64,000 nt of DNA from an uncultured Latescibacterota bacterium (GTDB lineage Bacteria > Latescibacterota > UBA2968). Where the stretch lies: NCBI GenBank assembly GCA_951812755.1, contig OX638329.1, positions 419,339 to 483,338 of the forward strand. The letters are read 5' to 3'. A program made the position numbers and the translations under genes. The notes below the pieces were generated by a model, which was not told where the DNA came from, made no database searches, and saw nothing but the letters and a program-made list of their open reading frames with translations. Of the stretch, positions 44,507 to 53,801 are shown piece after piece (position 1 is the first letter of the stretch; each line of letters begins with the position of its first letter).

Positions 44507-45103
44507 TCACTTCAGACAATGCGCCACTGCGTCTCTGTACGTTTCGAGCTCTGGGGTTTCCAGGTTCTTCACCTTGGCCAGATCATCCCATTTCCTGAGA
44601 TGCACGGCATTCTGGTAGTAAGGATTGCTTTCGAACTCGGTCCTTTCCCGACCTGACATGAGGCCTCCTTGCAGTTGGAAACTATGCTTAGAGGCTTGGG
44701 AAAGGGTGTTGTAGTAGGTCGAATCCGTGGTGCAGATGTATCGCTTGGCCGGAACGTGAAGTTTCACCGGTTCGGTCACCGCCTCGATAAAAAAGGGTGC
44801 TATGTACGCGGCGCCCACTTCTTCGTGGAGAAAGTCCTGGGTGTGGAAATCTGCGTTTTCTGCGTGTTCGTCCATCAGAAAATGGCCGATATCGTGCAAT
44901 AGTGCGGCAGTTATCTGAATCGCGTCTCCATTGGCGAGCTGAGCCAGATTGGCGCACTGGAGCGCGTGTTCGAGTTGCGTTACGACTTCGTCGTAGTAGG
45001 ACTGGCCCCTCGCTTCCATGTAGGCGAACAGGACATCTATTTTTTTTTCTGGACTACCTTCGGTCAATTCGTTCGCGAGTGTTGGATCGAAGCGTTCCTT
45101 CAT
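44507..45103 (-). CDS. HD-domain oxygenase-like protein (PhnZ/phosphonate HD family)
   Basis: The 198-residue protein carries a compact HD domain: QLEHALQCA (H46), LLHDIGHFLMDEH (H70, D71, H74) and VTEPVKLHVPAKRY. The later run LSQASKHSFQLQGGLMS and the RKWDDLAK motif match the TIGR03276/PhnZ-type family rather than nucleotide phosphohydrolases. PhnZ is a mixed-valence di-iron oxygenase that cleaves 2-amino-1-hydroxyethylphosphonate made by a PhyH enzyme, and two PhyH genes lie at 32-35 kb. Its place inside a MacAB gene cluster is odd. Confidence 0.8.
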   Translation of the reverse strand: MKERFDPTLANELTEGSPEKKIDVLFAYMEARGQSYYDEVVTQLEHALQCANLAQLANGDAIQITAALLHDIGHFLMDEHAENADFHTQDFLHEEVGAAYIAPFFIEAVTEPVKLHVPAKRYICTTDSTYYNTLSQASKHSFQLQGGLMSGRERTEFESNPYYQNAVHLRKWDDLAKVKNLETPELETYRDAVAHCLK

Positions 45104-45156
45104 TTTGGCACCATCTTTCTCTAAAAATGTTCGAGTGATAAATTTAATTGGAGGGA

Positions 45157-45831
45157 TTACAAATGCTCATCCCGGTCTAACCATCCATCTGATAGATGTA
45201 CGATGCGGTCTCCGTAAGCGGCGTTTTTCTCTGAGTGGGTGCATTGGACGATGGTTACGCCTTCGGCATTTAGATGTTTGAAGAGGGTCATGATCCGCTC
45301 GCCTTCTGCCGAGTTTAAGTTGCCGGTTGGTTCGTCTGCCAGGATCATTTTTGGCTGTGTGATCAATGCCCGGGCTACGCCTACCAGTTGTTGTTGTCCG
45401 CCGGATAACTGGTTGGGGAATAGTCGCTTTTTTGCCACGATGTTGAAGCGGTCCAGCATTTCGGCGATGCGGCCTTTGCGTTCGGCGCCTTTTACTTTTT
45501 GATATAAGAGGGGTGTTTCCAGATTTTCGCCGACGGTTAGTTCGTCGATTAGATGGTAGCTCTGAAATACAAATCCGATGTGGTCTCGGTGCAGTTCGGT
45601 CAATGCGCGTTCGTCCAGTTTGTGAACTGCGCGGTTGTAAAAATGGTACTCTCCATTCGAGGCGGTGTCCAGCATGCCCAGGATGTGCAATAGGGTTGAT
45701 TTGCCGGCTCCAGAGGGTCCCATGATGGATACAAATTCCCCTTCGCGAATGTCCAGATCAATGCGCCGCAGTACGAATGTTTTTACGACGCCGTTTTCGT
45801 AGTATTTTTCGATGTTTTTTAGCTGGATCAT
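45157..45831 (-). CDS. ABC transporter ATPase (LolD/MacB type)
   Basis: The 224-residue protein has Walker A GPSGAGKST, Q-loop FQSYHLIDELT, signature LSGGQQQ, Walker B MILADEPTGN and H-loop THSEKN. The signature is followed by LVGVARAL where RVAVARAL is usual, a small change next to the catalytic region. It should energise one of the neighbouring FtsX permeases. Confidence 0.9.
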   Translation of the reverse strand: MIQLKNIEKYYENGVVKTFVLRRIDLDIREGEFVSIMGPSGAGKSTLLHILGMLDTASNGEYHFYNRAVHKLDERALTELHRDHIGFVFQSYHLIDELTVGENLETPLLYQKVKGAERKGRIAEMLDRFNIVAKKRLFPNQLSGGQQQLVGVARALITQPKMILADEPTGNLNSAEGERIMTLFKHLNAEGVTIVQCTHSEKNAAYGDRIVHLSDGWLDRDEHL

Positions 45832-45846
45832 ATTTGGCTCCTTATT

Positions 45847-45962
45847 AGCTATCAGCAGTCAGCGGTCAGCAAAGCATATGCGTATATGAAAGCCGTCATT
45901 GCGGCATGCTTAAAGCCGCCACGCGCAGCACAACGCCAGTAATCCAGAAGGTTTTTTAGCAT
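45847..45962. repeat. Repeat cluster: TATCAGCAGTCAGCGG motif and MITE core fragment
   Basis: CTATCAGCAGTCAGCGGTCAGC (split here as CTATCAGCAGTCAGC plus GGTCAGC) recurs near 46247. The following GTCATTGCGGCATGC...AATCCAGAAGG is the core of the MITE-like family without its terminal repeats. Confidence 0.65.
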
Positions 45963-45968
45963 TTAGCC

Positions 45969-46226
45969 TTATGCGCGGCGTTCGAATAGGATAGATACTT
46001 CGCGTTCGGATGGTTCGCCAATTTCTACGAGCGACCAGTCCTGGTCGTAGTTTTCTACAATCCGCTTCAAACACATGACTCGCTGTTCGTGGGGTTCGGC
46101 GTGTTCCTCCCAGGCGAATAGTTCCATGCGGTAATCGTATTTTCTGCTTTTGCCGTTTACCACCACGGTTACTTCCACGGTGTCTTCGGCGTCCAAAGGT
46201 GGCAGTTTAATTGAGATTTTGGGCAT
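45969..46226 (-). CDS. Small conserved-looking protein of unknown function
   Basis: The protein has 85 residues from ATG 46226 (GGAGAAT upstream; the longer frame to 46292 starts inside repeat sequence). It contains alternating beta-strand patterns (VEVTVVVNGKSRKYDYRMELF) and an acidic helix, with no signal peptide or membrane segment. It lies between ABC ATPase and permease genes in the same orientation. It is not recognised. Confidence 0.6.
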   Translation of the reverse strand: MPKISIKLPPLDAEDTVEVTVVVNGKSRKYDYRMELFAWEEHAEPHEQRVMCLKRIVENYDQDWSLVEIGEPSEREVSILFERRA

Positions 46227-46246
46227 TACAATTCTCCGGAACAAGC

Positions 46247-46414
46247 TATCAGCAGTCAGCGTTCGGTAAATCAGGCGTTGTAGAGCCGTCATTGCGGCAT
46301 GGTGTTAGCCGCAATCCAGAAGATTTTGGTTTTTAGCGGTCAGTGGGCGAGTACAGGGGGTCGCCCCTACAAACCACAATATCATCGTAGGGGACGGTCC
46401 CTGTGCCGTCCCGA
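46247..46414. repeat. Repeat cluster upstream of the small-protein gene
   Basis: The region contains another TATCAGCAGTCAGCG block, a MITE core fragment (46289-46330) and an inverted repeat CCCCTAC/GTAGGGG (46364-46370, 46387-46393) inside GGTCGCCCCTACAAACC-type sequence. No gene is seen. Confidence 0.65.
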
Positions 46415-48850
46415 CTACTCATACCGCAGGGTATCAACGGGATTGGAACGCGCGGCGCGGATGGCTTGAAGGCTTATGGCACACAGGGCTATGACAATGG
46501 CTAATAGGCTACAAAGAAGATATATTTTTATACCGGGTGCAATGCGATACGCAAAGCCGTTGAGCCATTGTCCCATTGTCCAGTAGGTCACGGGCCAGGC
46601 GATGAGATTGGCGATGGTGAGAAGGAGCACAAATTCCCGGGATAGAAGCGCGGTGATCTCACCTGCGGATGCGCCCAATACTTTGCGGATGCCTATTTCT
46701 TTGGTGCGCTGAGAAACAGATAGGGATGCGAGGCCAAATAAACCGAGACATGCGATTAATATTCCAAACCCCGACGCGTACCAGACGATCTGGAGCCAGC
46801 GTTGTTCTGCGTGGTATTGCTCGTTGACCTGCTGATCCAGGAATACGAATGAAAATGGTCGCGCTGGTTCAATTTTTTTCCAGGTTTCTCGCAGCAATTC
46901 AATACTGCCGTTTATGTCTTCTGGACTAATACGCACGAGAATGACGCTTGGGCCGCGATCACCTGGCGAGTCGCCTATTGAGTTATAGAATACAATCGGC
47001 TTGATTTCATTGTGAAGTGATTGAAAATGAAAATTCTTCACCACCCCAATTACCTGATGCGGCTCTTTTTTGTTCAGTACGGGGACTGGCTGTCCAATGG
47101 GGTCATCCCATCCAAAGATATCTACCAGTGTCTCGTTCACAATTACAGCCCGCTGAGGATCGCTCGGAAAATCTGTGGAAAAATTTCGCCCCGTTTTCAG
47201 ATCAATGCCCAGTGTTTTCAGATAGGCTTCATCAATCCACATGGTCCAGATAGTGATCAACTTGCCATTGGGTAATCTGTGGCCTCTTTGTTCTTGACTA
47301 TTTACAAATGAATAGCCACCGCCGGCAATATTTACGATGCGATCATGACCGCGTAAGGCATCGCGCAAGCGTTGGGGAGTTTCCCGCGTCGCCTTGTCCA
47401 GGACCACCACCTGTTCGCTGGTATATCCCAAACTTTTCGACTGCAAATAATCCAGTTGCTGCGCCATAATACCCGTACAGATCATCAATACAATTGACAA
47501 AGCATATTGCACTATGACGAGGGCGCGTGTAAAGGGTTTGCGGCGCCCGATCCGCGCATTGCCTTTAAACGCCAATATGGGTTGAAATTTTGACAAAATT
47601 AACGCTGGATAACTGCCTGCGACAAGCCCTACAAATACGAGAATACCCATTAGCGCAACAATCAATTCCCAACTCGGCACAATCGCCACTGCCCCGCCAA
47701 TCGCGTTGTTAAATACCGATAAAAACAACTCGACAAGTGCCAATCCCAATAGCAAAGCCAGCAAACTCATCATCAGCGTTTCACCCCAAAACTGCCGCAT
47801 CAAGTTACCGCGATGTGCGCCCAATACTTTGCGCATGCCCACTTCCAATGACCGCCGCGCCGATTGTCCCAGTGACAGGGTTGTAAAATTGATACAGGCG
47901 ATCAGCAACACCGCCATACCAATGGCTGATAGGACATAAGCAAACATCGGACTGATCTTTTGCGCGTATCCTCCTCGCACTTCATTTTGAAAATGAATAT
48001 CTACGAGTGCTTGCAAGTGCAATTGAAACGCATCGGCGCGATCTTGAATACGCCCGCTCTTGATCCATCTGCTTCGCTGCTTGTCCAGAAGCTCGCTGGT
48101 AAAAGAAGCGAGTTTTTCATTTAATGCTGTCGCCTGACTCGCGTCCTGGATTTGAACATAAGTCGATACAACATTCCCATTTCGAGACTGCGCCATTCTA
48201 AAATACCATGTGTCATCTCGATATGCATTCTCAAAGGGGATGAGTATGTCTTTTCCACGCATGCTCGAGGTCAGTGGCAAGGCTTTCATAATGCCTGTCA
48301 CCACAAAATCTTGCGGGTCTCGAGAGCCTTTAATACGCAGCGATTGGCCTATCACATGGGCGTAATTCTCTGTTTCACCAAAGTATTTTTTCGCCACGCG
48401 CTCGCTGATGACCACGCTGTGCAAATCGTCAAGTGCCGTATTTGCATCTCCGGCTAAAAGTGGAAAGGTAAACATCTGCAAATACGGCGGATCTATTAGT
48501 GCAATGCGTTCTTGAAACAGCTTGTCCTCGCGCCCGACAATCACATGCGAATTGGAAAATCGCGTTGTATGAACGATTTCAGGAAACGCGTCCTTCAATG
48601 CGCCTGCGAGATCCTTCGGCTGTAATACTATAAATGCGACTTCGCCTTCTTTGGTGATTTCCCGCCTTAATACCCGAAAGATTACATCTTTGTTTTTGTG
48701 AAACCGATCAAAAGACCATTGTTGGTGTATCATCGAAAAAATCAGCACACAGCACGCCATCCCTATCGCGAGTCCGATGATGTTGATTGCGGAGAATGTC
48801 TTATTTCTGGCGATGTTGCGAATGGCGACTGTCAGGTAATTTTTGATCAT
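46415..48850 (-). CDS. MacB/FtsX-type ABC transporter permease
   Basis: This is an 811-residue two-FtsX permease. TM1 is INIIGLAIGMACCVLIFSMI, the periplasmic domain runs ~45-280, core helices contain LEVGMRKVLGAHRGNLMRQF, and the C-terminal core has EIGIRKVLGASAGEITALLS and ends RSNPVDTLRYE. It stands 38 bp after the start of the ATPase gene at 48889 in the same direction, so the two likely pair. Confidence 0.9.
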   Translation of the reverse strand: MIKNYLTVAIRNIARNKTFSAINIIGLAIGMACCVLIFSMIHQQWSFDRFHKNKDVIFRVLRREITKEGEVAFIVLQPKDLAGALKDAFPEIVHTTRFSNSHVIVGREDKLFQERIALIDPPYLQMFTFPLLAGDANTALDDLHSVVISERVAKKYFGETENYAHVIGQSLRIKGSRDPQDFVVTGIMKALPLTSSMRGKDILIPFENAYRDDTWYFRMAQSRNGNVVSTYVQIQDASQATALNEKLASFTSELLDKQRSRWIKSGRIQDRADAFQLHLQALVDIHFQNEVRGGYAQKISPMFAYVLSAIGMAVLLIACINFTTLSLGQSARRSLEVGMRKVLGAHRGNLMRQFWGETLMMSLLALLLGLALVELFLSVFNNAIGGAVAIVPSWELIVALMGILVFVGLVAGSYPALILSKFQPILAFKGNARIGRRKPFTRALVIVQYALSIVLMICTGIMAQQLDYLQSKSLGYTSEQVVVLDKATRETPQRLRDALRGHDRIVNIAGGGYSFVNSQEQRGHRLPNGKLITIWTMWIDEAYLKTLGIDLKTGRNFSTDFPSDPQRAVIVNETLVDIFGWDDPIGQPVPVLNKKEPHQVIGVVKNFHFQSLHNEIKPIVFYNSIGDSPGDRGPSVILVRISPEDINGSIELLRETWKKIEPARPFSFVFLDQQVNEQYHAEQRWLQIVWYASGFGILIACLGLFGLASLSVSQRTKEIGIRKVLGASAGEITALLSREFVLLLTIANLIAWPVTYWTMGQWLNGFAYRIAPGIKIYLLCSLLAIVIALCAISLQAIRAARSNPVDTLRYE

Positions 48851-48888
48851 GAGTCAATCTCTTTATGGATAGGCTATACGACAGTCAG

Positions 48889-49566
48889 CTATCCTTTGAT
48901 GTTCTCTGTCACAACATGGCCGTCGAACAGGTGGATGACGCGATGTGCGTATCCCGCGTCGTGGGAGTTGTGCGTCACCATGACGATTGTGGTGCCGTTT
49001 TTGTTCAGTTCGGTCAACAGATCCATGACTTCGTTGCCGTTTGCCGAGTCGAGATTACCTGTTGGCTCGTCTGCGAGGATGATGTTGGGATTTGATATGA
49101 CGGCTCTCGCTACGGCTACGCGCTGCTGCTGACCGCCTGACAGTTGTTGCGGGAAATGCTTTTCGCGGTGTTTGATGCCCATGTATTCCAGCGATTCATC
49201 CAGGCGCTGTTTGCGCTCGCTGGCTGGTAAGCCCAGATATAAGAGGGGCAGTTCCACATTTTCGGCTACGGTCAATTCGTCGATGAGATTGAAACTTTGA
49301 AATACAAAGCCGATATTTGATTTGCGGGTATTGGCTCTTTGCCGTTCGGTGTGTTTGGAGACTTCTTCTTCGTTCAGATAGTATTCTCCGCCACTCGGGT
49401 TGTCCAGCAGGCCGAGTACGTTCAAGAGTGTGGATTTGCCACATCCCGAGGGTCCCATAATAGCGACAAATTCGCCTTCATCAATATCTATGTTGACACT
49501 GTTCAGGGCGGTTGTTTCCACTTCTTCGGTGGTATAGACTTTCTGGAGGTTGACGGTTTTGATCAT
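48889..49566 (-). CDS. ABC transporter ATPase (LolD/MacB type)
   Basis: The 225-residue protein has all standard motifs: Walker A GPSGCGKST, Q-loop FQSFNLIDELT, signature LSGGQQQRVAVARA, Walker B IILADEPTGNLDS, H-loop THN. It lies between two permease genes and may serve several of the FtsX permeases in the cluster. Confidence 0.92.
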   Translation of the reverse strand: MIKTVNLQKVYTTEEVETTALNSVNIDIDEGEFVAIMGPSGCGKSTLLNVLGLLDNPSGGEYYLNEEEVSKHTERQRANTRKSNIGFVFQSFNLIDELTVAENVELPLLYLGLPASERKQRLDESLEYMGIKHREKHFPQQLSGGQQQRVAVARAVISNPNIILADEPTGNLDSANGNEVMDLLTELNKNGTTIVMVTHNSHDAGYAHRVIHLFDGHVVTENIKG

Positions 49567-49733
49567 TGTGAGGCTCCTTTTGTAAAAGCAATCAACTTTC
49601 AGCTTTTAAAGACGACCTGCATTAAGCCTTGAGATTAAGGCTGCGAGCATTCTTTTGATTTCTACAGTTTCTCGATTTATTTGTTTAACGCGATGTGTGA
49701 CTTTAAAAATAAATACGCTATAAAAATTAAGGC

Positions 49734-52115
49734 TCATTCATACCGCAGCGACTCAACGGGATTGGCCATGGCGACTTTGATCGCTTGATAGCTCACAGTG
49801 ATACAGGCGATGATCAAAGAAAGGAAACCGGCAAAAACAAAGACGCGCCACCCCAGAGATGTGTGGTACGCAAAATCATTTAGCCAATCGTTCATAAAGT
49901 GATAGGCCAGCGGAGCGGCCAGTGCAAAGGAGATGACAACCAGCCTGATGAACTCTTTGGAGAGCAAAATAACGAGATTGGGGATAGATGCGCCGAGGAC
50001 TTTTCTAATGCCGATTTCCTTGGTGCGTTGTTCGGCGGTATAGGATGCCAGGCCAAACAGACCCAGGCAAGAAATAAAAATGGCAAAAATGGCAAAAAAA
50101 GTGGCCAGCGTGCCCATCGTGCTTTCATTGCGATACATGCTTTCAAACTGTTCGTCCTGAAAAGAAAATTCAAAAGGACGGTCAGTACTGAATTTCTTAA
50201 ACGCCCTCTCCATACCAGCAATGGCCTCAGCCGTTTGTCCCCCGGCAATACGCACAAATAAATACTCCGTCCGGGTGGGACTCAGAATAATAATCAGCGG
50301 TTCGATGGCGGTGTATAGGGATTGAAAATGAAAATTTTTAACCACGCCAATAATCGGACCTTCGCGACCAAACCGCAGACGAGCGCCAACCGGGTTTTCC
50401 ATACCCATAACCCGGGCCATTTCTTCATTCACAATAAAACTTCTGAGATCGCCGGGAAAATCTCTGGAAAATTCGCGCCCGTGAACAAGCGCCATGTCCA
50501 AAGTATTGACCACATCGTAGTTTGCCTGTAACCTGTGAAAAATATGTTCTGAATTGGGATCTCTACCCGCCCACATGGCATTTGTTCCGGTACTCGTTAC
50601 CCTGAGTGGATTGTGTCCGGTACTGGTCACGCCGACAATGCCCGGCTGTTGCAAAAGTTCGCGCCGGAAAGCCTCATACTGCCTCTTAGCTGCACCTTCC
50701 AACCGCATATACACCAGATTATCGCGGTCAATTCCCAGATCTTTATTTCGCATATACTCAATCTGCTCATAAACCGTCAGCGTGCCGATAATGAGCAAAA
50801 TAGAAAGACCAAATTGGAACACCACCAGCACCCGGCGCAACTGACTTGAACCCGACCCCGGTGTAAAAGTACCGCGCAAAACAATGACGGGATTAAAATT
50901 GGACAGGAAAAAAGCGGGATAGCTTCCCGCGAGCAACCCGGTTACAATCGCAATACCAAAAAAAATGAGAAGAATCTCAATGCTGAAAAGATCGGTCGTG
51001 AGCGTCTGATTGATCAAATCGCTAAACGGCGGCAAAACCAAAATGACCATGATCAGCGCCAGAATGGCAGAGAACATGGTCATCAGGAGAGATTCCCCCA
51101 TAAACTGCCCGATCAGAATGGTTTTATGCGCTCCAACAGCTTTGCGAATCCCTATTTCCCGGGCGCGTTGCGTAGAACGCGCAGTCGATAGATTCATAAA
51201 GTTGATACTCGCGATCAGAATGATAAACACGGCCACGATAATGAACATCCGCACATAGTCAATCCGACCACCAACCAGTTTGCCATTCCTGTAGTCGGAA
51301 TACAGATGCATATCCAGATAGGGTTGTAAAAAAGCATCGCTTGTAACCGTCTTATCATTCTCTTTAATCATATTTTTTATCTTGGCATTGAATTGATCGA
51401 TATTGACATCCTTTTGCAACTGAACGTATAGCCGAAGGTGATTTACCGTCCACTGAGAAAAACTGCGTTTATTGGCCAAATAAGATGCCATTGGCAAAAT
51501 ACAGTCATATCTCTGCGTCGAATTTACAGGCATGTTTTCATAAACCCCGGCCACCTTAAAACTTTTGTTATCGTATTGCATCAGCGCGTGCGTACTATTC
51601 ACCACAAAGATCTGCCCCATCGCAGTACTTCTCCAATCCTCTCCGAAATACTTCTCGGCCAGGCGCTCTGAGATGGCGATGTTATTCGGTTCCGAAAGCG
51701 CGGTTTCGGGATCGCCCAGGATGAGGGGAAAGGTGAAAATTTTAAAAAAGGCCGGTCCAGCGTGATATCCCCGCTCCCGAAAAGTCTGTTTTCCTTGCGT
51801 CAAAAGCATGGGCTGAGTCCAGGTCACAAGCACGGTCTCGGTAACCTCTGGATATCGCTCTTCCAGCAGTTTGGCACTCGGCTGCGGAATAGAAGACAAC
51901 GTCGAGATCTTATTCATGCCGTGATGATGCCGCATAAAGCGGTAGATTCGGTTGCCTTCCACATGGAATTGATCATAGCTGAGTTCGTGGGCGATCCACA
52001 TAAAAATTAAAAAACTACAGGTCAGGCCCACGGAAAGACCCGCAATATTGATTATAGAATGGGTTTTTTGCCCCAAAAAATTGCGGACCGCGATTGTGAT
52101 ATAATTCTTAAACAT
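49734..52115 (-). CDS. MacB/FtsX-type ABC transporter permease
   Basis: The 793-residue two-FtsX permease has TM1 IINIAGLSVGLTCSFLIFMW, a periplasmic domain, the first core with EIGIRKAVGAHKTILIGQFM, and the second core with EIGIRKVLGASIPNLVILLS. It ends MANPVESLRYE. It lies 218 bp downstream of the adaptor gene and upstream of the ATPase at 49566; together these three look like one functional MacAB-type exporter. Confidence 0.9.
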   Translation of the reverse strand: MFKNYITIAVRNFLGQKTHSIINIAGLSVGLTCSFLIFMWIAHELSYDQFHVEGNRIYRFMRHHHGMNKISTLSSIPQPSAKLLEERYPEVTETVLVTWTQPMLLTQGKQTFRERGYHAGPAFFKIFTFPLILGDPETALSEPNNIAISERLAEKYFGEDWRSTAMGQIFVVNSTHALMQYDNKSFKVAGVYENMPVNSTQRYDCILPMASYLANKRSFSQWTVNHLRLYVQLQKDVNIDQFNAKIKNMIKENDKTVTSDAFLQPYLDMHLYSDYRNGKLVGGRIDYVRMFIIVAVFIILIASINFMNLSTARSTQRAREIGIRKAVGAHKTILIGQFMGESLLMTMFSAILALIMVILVLPPFSDLINQTLTTDLFSIEILLIFFGIAIVTGLLAGSYPAFFLSNFNPVIVLRGTFTPGSGSSQLRRVLVVFQFGLSILLIIGTLTVYEQIEYMRNKDLGIDRDNLVYMRLEGAAKRQYEAFRRELLQQPGIVGVTSTGHNPLRVTSTGTNAMWAGRDPNSEHIFHRLQANYDVVNTLDMALVHGREFSRDFPGDLRSFIVNEEMARVMGMENPVGARLRFGREGPIIGVVKNFHFQSLYTAIEPLIIILSPTRTEYLFVRIAGGQTAEAIAGMERAFKKFSTDRPFEFSFQDEQFESMYRNESTMGTLATFFAIFAIFISCLGLFGLASYTAEQRTKEIGIRKVLGASIPNLVILLSKEFIRLVVISFALAAPLAYHFMNDWLNDFAYHTSLGWRVFVFAGFLSLIIACITVSYQAIKVAMANPVESLRYE

Positions 52116-52333
52116 GGGATTCTCCTGTTCAGGTGTCAGTACTCTTTCAAATAAGTTTCGTGTCTAAATCCACTGGACTCCGGCTTCCGCCGGAGTGACG
52201 AACGACGGTTGTCATTGCGGCAGGGGGTTAGCCGCCACGCCGCACGCGAAGCATGGCGTAAGCCCACGCACAACGCCAGTAATCCAGTCTTTCAAAAAAA
52301 CATATCAACAAATTTTTTTGAAAGAGTAATCAG
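52116..52333. repeat. Intergenic repeats between adaptor and permease genes
   Basis: The region contains a perfect hairpin ACTCCGGC/GCCGGAGT (52177-52196) and a long MITE-core variant (about 52209-52288; GTCATTGCGGCAGGG, GCCGCCACGCCGC, CGCCAGTAATCCAG). No gene is seen. Confidence 0.65.
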
Positions 52334-53692
52334 TTACCTTTTTAAAACCAGCTTGTCGATTTCTTCGTAATTGTCATAAGACGATGTGACCACGCGCTCG
52401 CCGGGGGAGAGGCCAGCGAGGACTTCGAAGTATTCGGGGCTTTGACGTCCAATGCGCACGTCGCGGCGTATGGCTTCGTCGCCTTCGACTACAAATACCC
52501 AGTTGCCGCCCGTTGTTTGATAAAATCCACCTCGGGGGAGCAACAGGGCTTCTTGGGGTGCGTCGAGTTCCAATCGTATCTGTTCTGTTTGACCGCGCCG
52601 AATGCTTTGAGGTGTCGCATCCACAAAATCCATATCGACTTCAAATTGTCCTTCTAAGACTTCGGGAAAGACCCGACGGATGGTTAGTTCATAAGTTTCG
52701 TCGCCGATTTCAATGGTGCCTTTGAGTCCTTTTGTGATTCTCGTGATGTAAAATTCATCGATGCCCACGCGCATTTTATAGGCGTCGAGTACATCGACCT
52801 GACCAATGCGCCTTCCCCTGTTCATCAACTGGCCGATTTCTGCGTTTAATTGGGACAATTGCCCGGCAATGGGCGCGCGCACGGTCAGGTTCTCCAATGG
52901 GCGGCGCACATGTTCCAGTTGCCGTCGCAAACTCCTGGCGCTCGTGTCCAGTGCAGCGAGTTGGTTGATGCGATACAGCGAGTCCTGGCGTACTGTTTCC
53001 AATGCAAATGACCTGCGTTTCTGATCGTTTTGATATCGATCTCGCGCACTTTCAAACAGGTCTTGGGAAGTCAGTCCGCGTTCGAACAAAACTTTCTGTT
53101 TTTCGTGTTGGCGTTCTGTCTCCCGCAAGTTCAATTCAACGCGCATCAGTTCCTGGCGGTTGCGAATGGCCCGATTTTCCAGATTCAACCGCGTGTTTTC
53201 CATGTTGTTGATTTGTTCAAACAGGCGGGCTTCCTGGGTTAAAATGTTTTGTTCCAGAGTGGGATTGGACAATTTCAAAATGGGCCTGCCTTTTTCGACC
53301 ATTGTTCCTTCTTCCAGGAAAATTTCCTCTATTTGTCCGCCTTCGAGTGCGTCGATATAATAGGTTTGTATCGGCAATACGGTGCCGCGCTGGACAGTAA
53401 ATTCCTGGAAAGGACCGCGCGTGACTTCCGAGATGGTAATTCGATCGACCTGTACATTGAGTCTGGCGCTGTGGTCGCCAAAGATCGCCATGTAGATCAC
53501 GGCACACACAAATACCGCGATCGCGCTGATGCTGGCAATGCGCTTTGGTGTCCATACTTTCTTTTCGACCCTGCGGTCCATGCCGTCCTGGCTCGTGGCT
53601 TCTGGTGACGGTTCGGGCGAGGAAGAACCCCTGCCTACAAAGCTGGGTACAGCTTTCTTTTTTTGTGGATCATCTCGTTCGGGTGTTGACAC
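52334..53692 (-). CDS. MacA/HlyD-type periplasmic adaptor protein
   Basis: The 452-residue protein has a cytoplasmic Ser/Pro-rich tail, then one membrane anchor (~55-75, ISAIAVFVCAVIYMAIF). The lipoyl half (GQIEEIFLEEGTMVEKGRPIL), a long coiled coil (~140-260) and the second lipoyl half (TVRAPIAGQL) follow, then beta-barrel and membrane-proximal domains. Adaptors of this type link an inner-membrane MacB pump to an outer-membrane channel. No TolC-like gene is in the window. It lies between two permease genes, transcribed the same way. Confidence 0.9.
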   Translation of the reverse strand: MSTPERDDPQKKKAVPSFVGRGSSSPEPSPEATSQDGMDRRVEKKVWTPKRIASISAIAVFVCAVIYMAIFGDHSARLNVQVDRITISEVTRGPFQEFTVQRGTVLPIQTYYIDALEGGQIEEIFLEEGTMVEKGRPILKLSNPTLEQNILTQEARLFEQINNMENTRLNLENRAIRNRQELMRVELNLRETERQHEKQKVLFERGLTSQDLFESARDRYQNDQKRRSFALETVRQDSLYRINQLAALDTSARSLRRQLEHVRRPLENLTVRAPIAGQLSQLNAEIGQLMNRGRRIGQVDVLDAYKMRVGIDEFYITRITKGLKGTIEIGDETYELTIRRVFPEVLEGQFEVDMDFVDATPQSIRRGQTEQIRLELDAPQEALLLPRGGFYQTTGGNWVFVVEGDEAIRRDVRIGRQSPEYFEVLAGLSPGERVVTSSYDNYEEIDKLVLKR

Positions 53693-53801
53693 GTTTAATA
53701 TCCTCCCTCCCTCTATCCAGAGTTTGGTGTGAATGCTGAATGGGAAAAATAGTCATACTTTGAACAATATTCAACTTTGTTTTACGTTAATGTGCCTGTT
53801 T

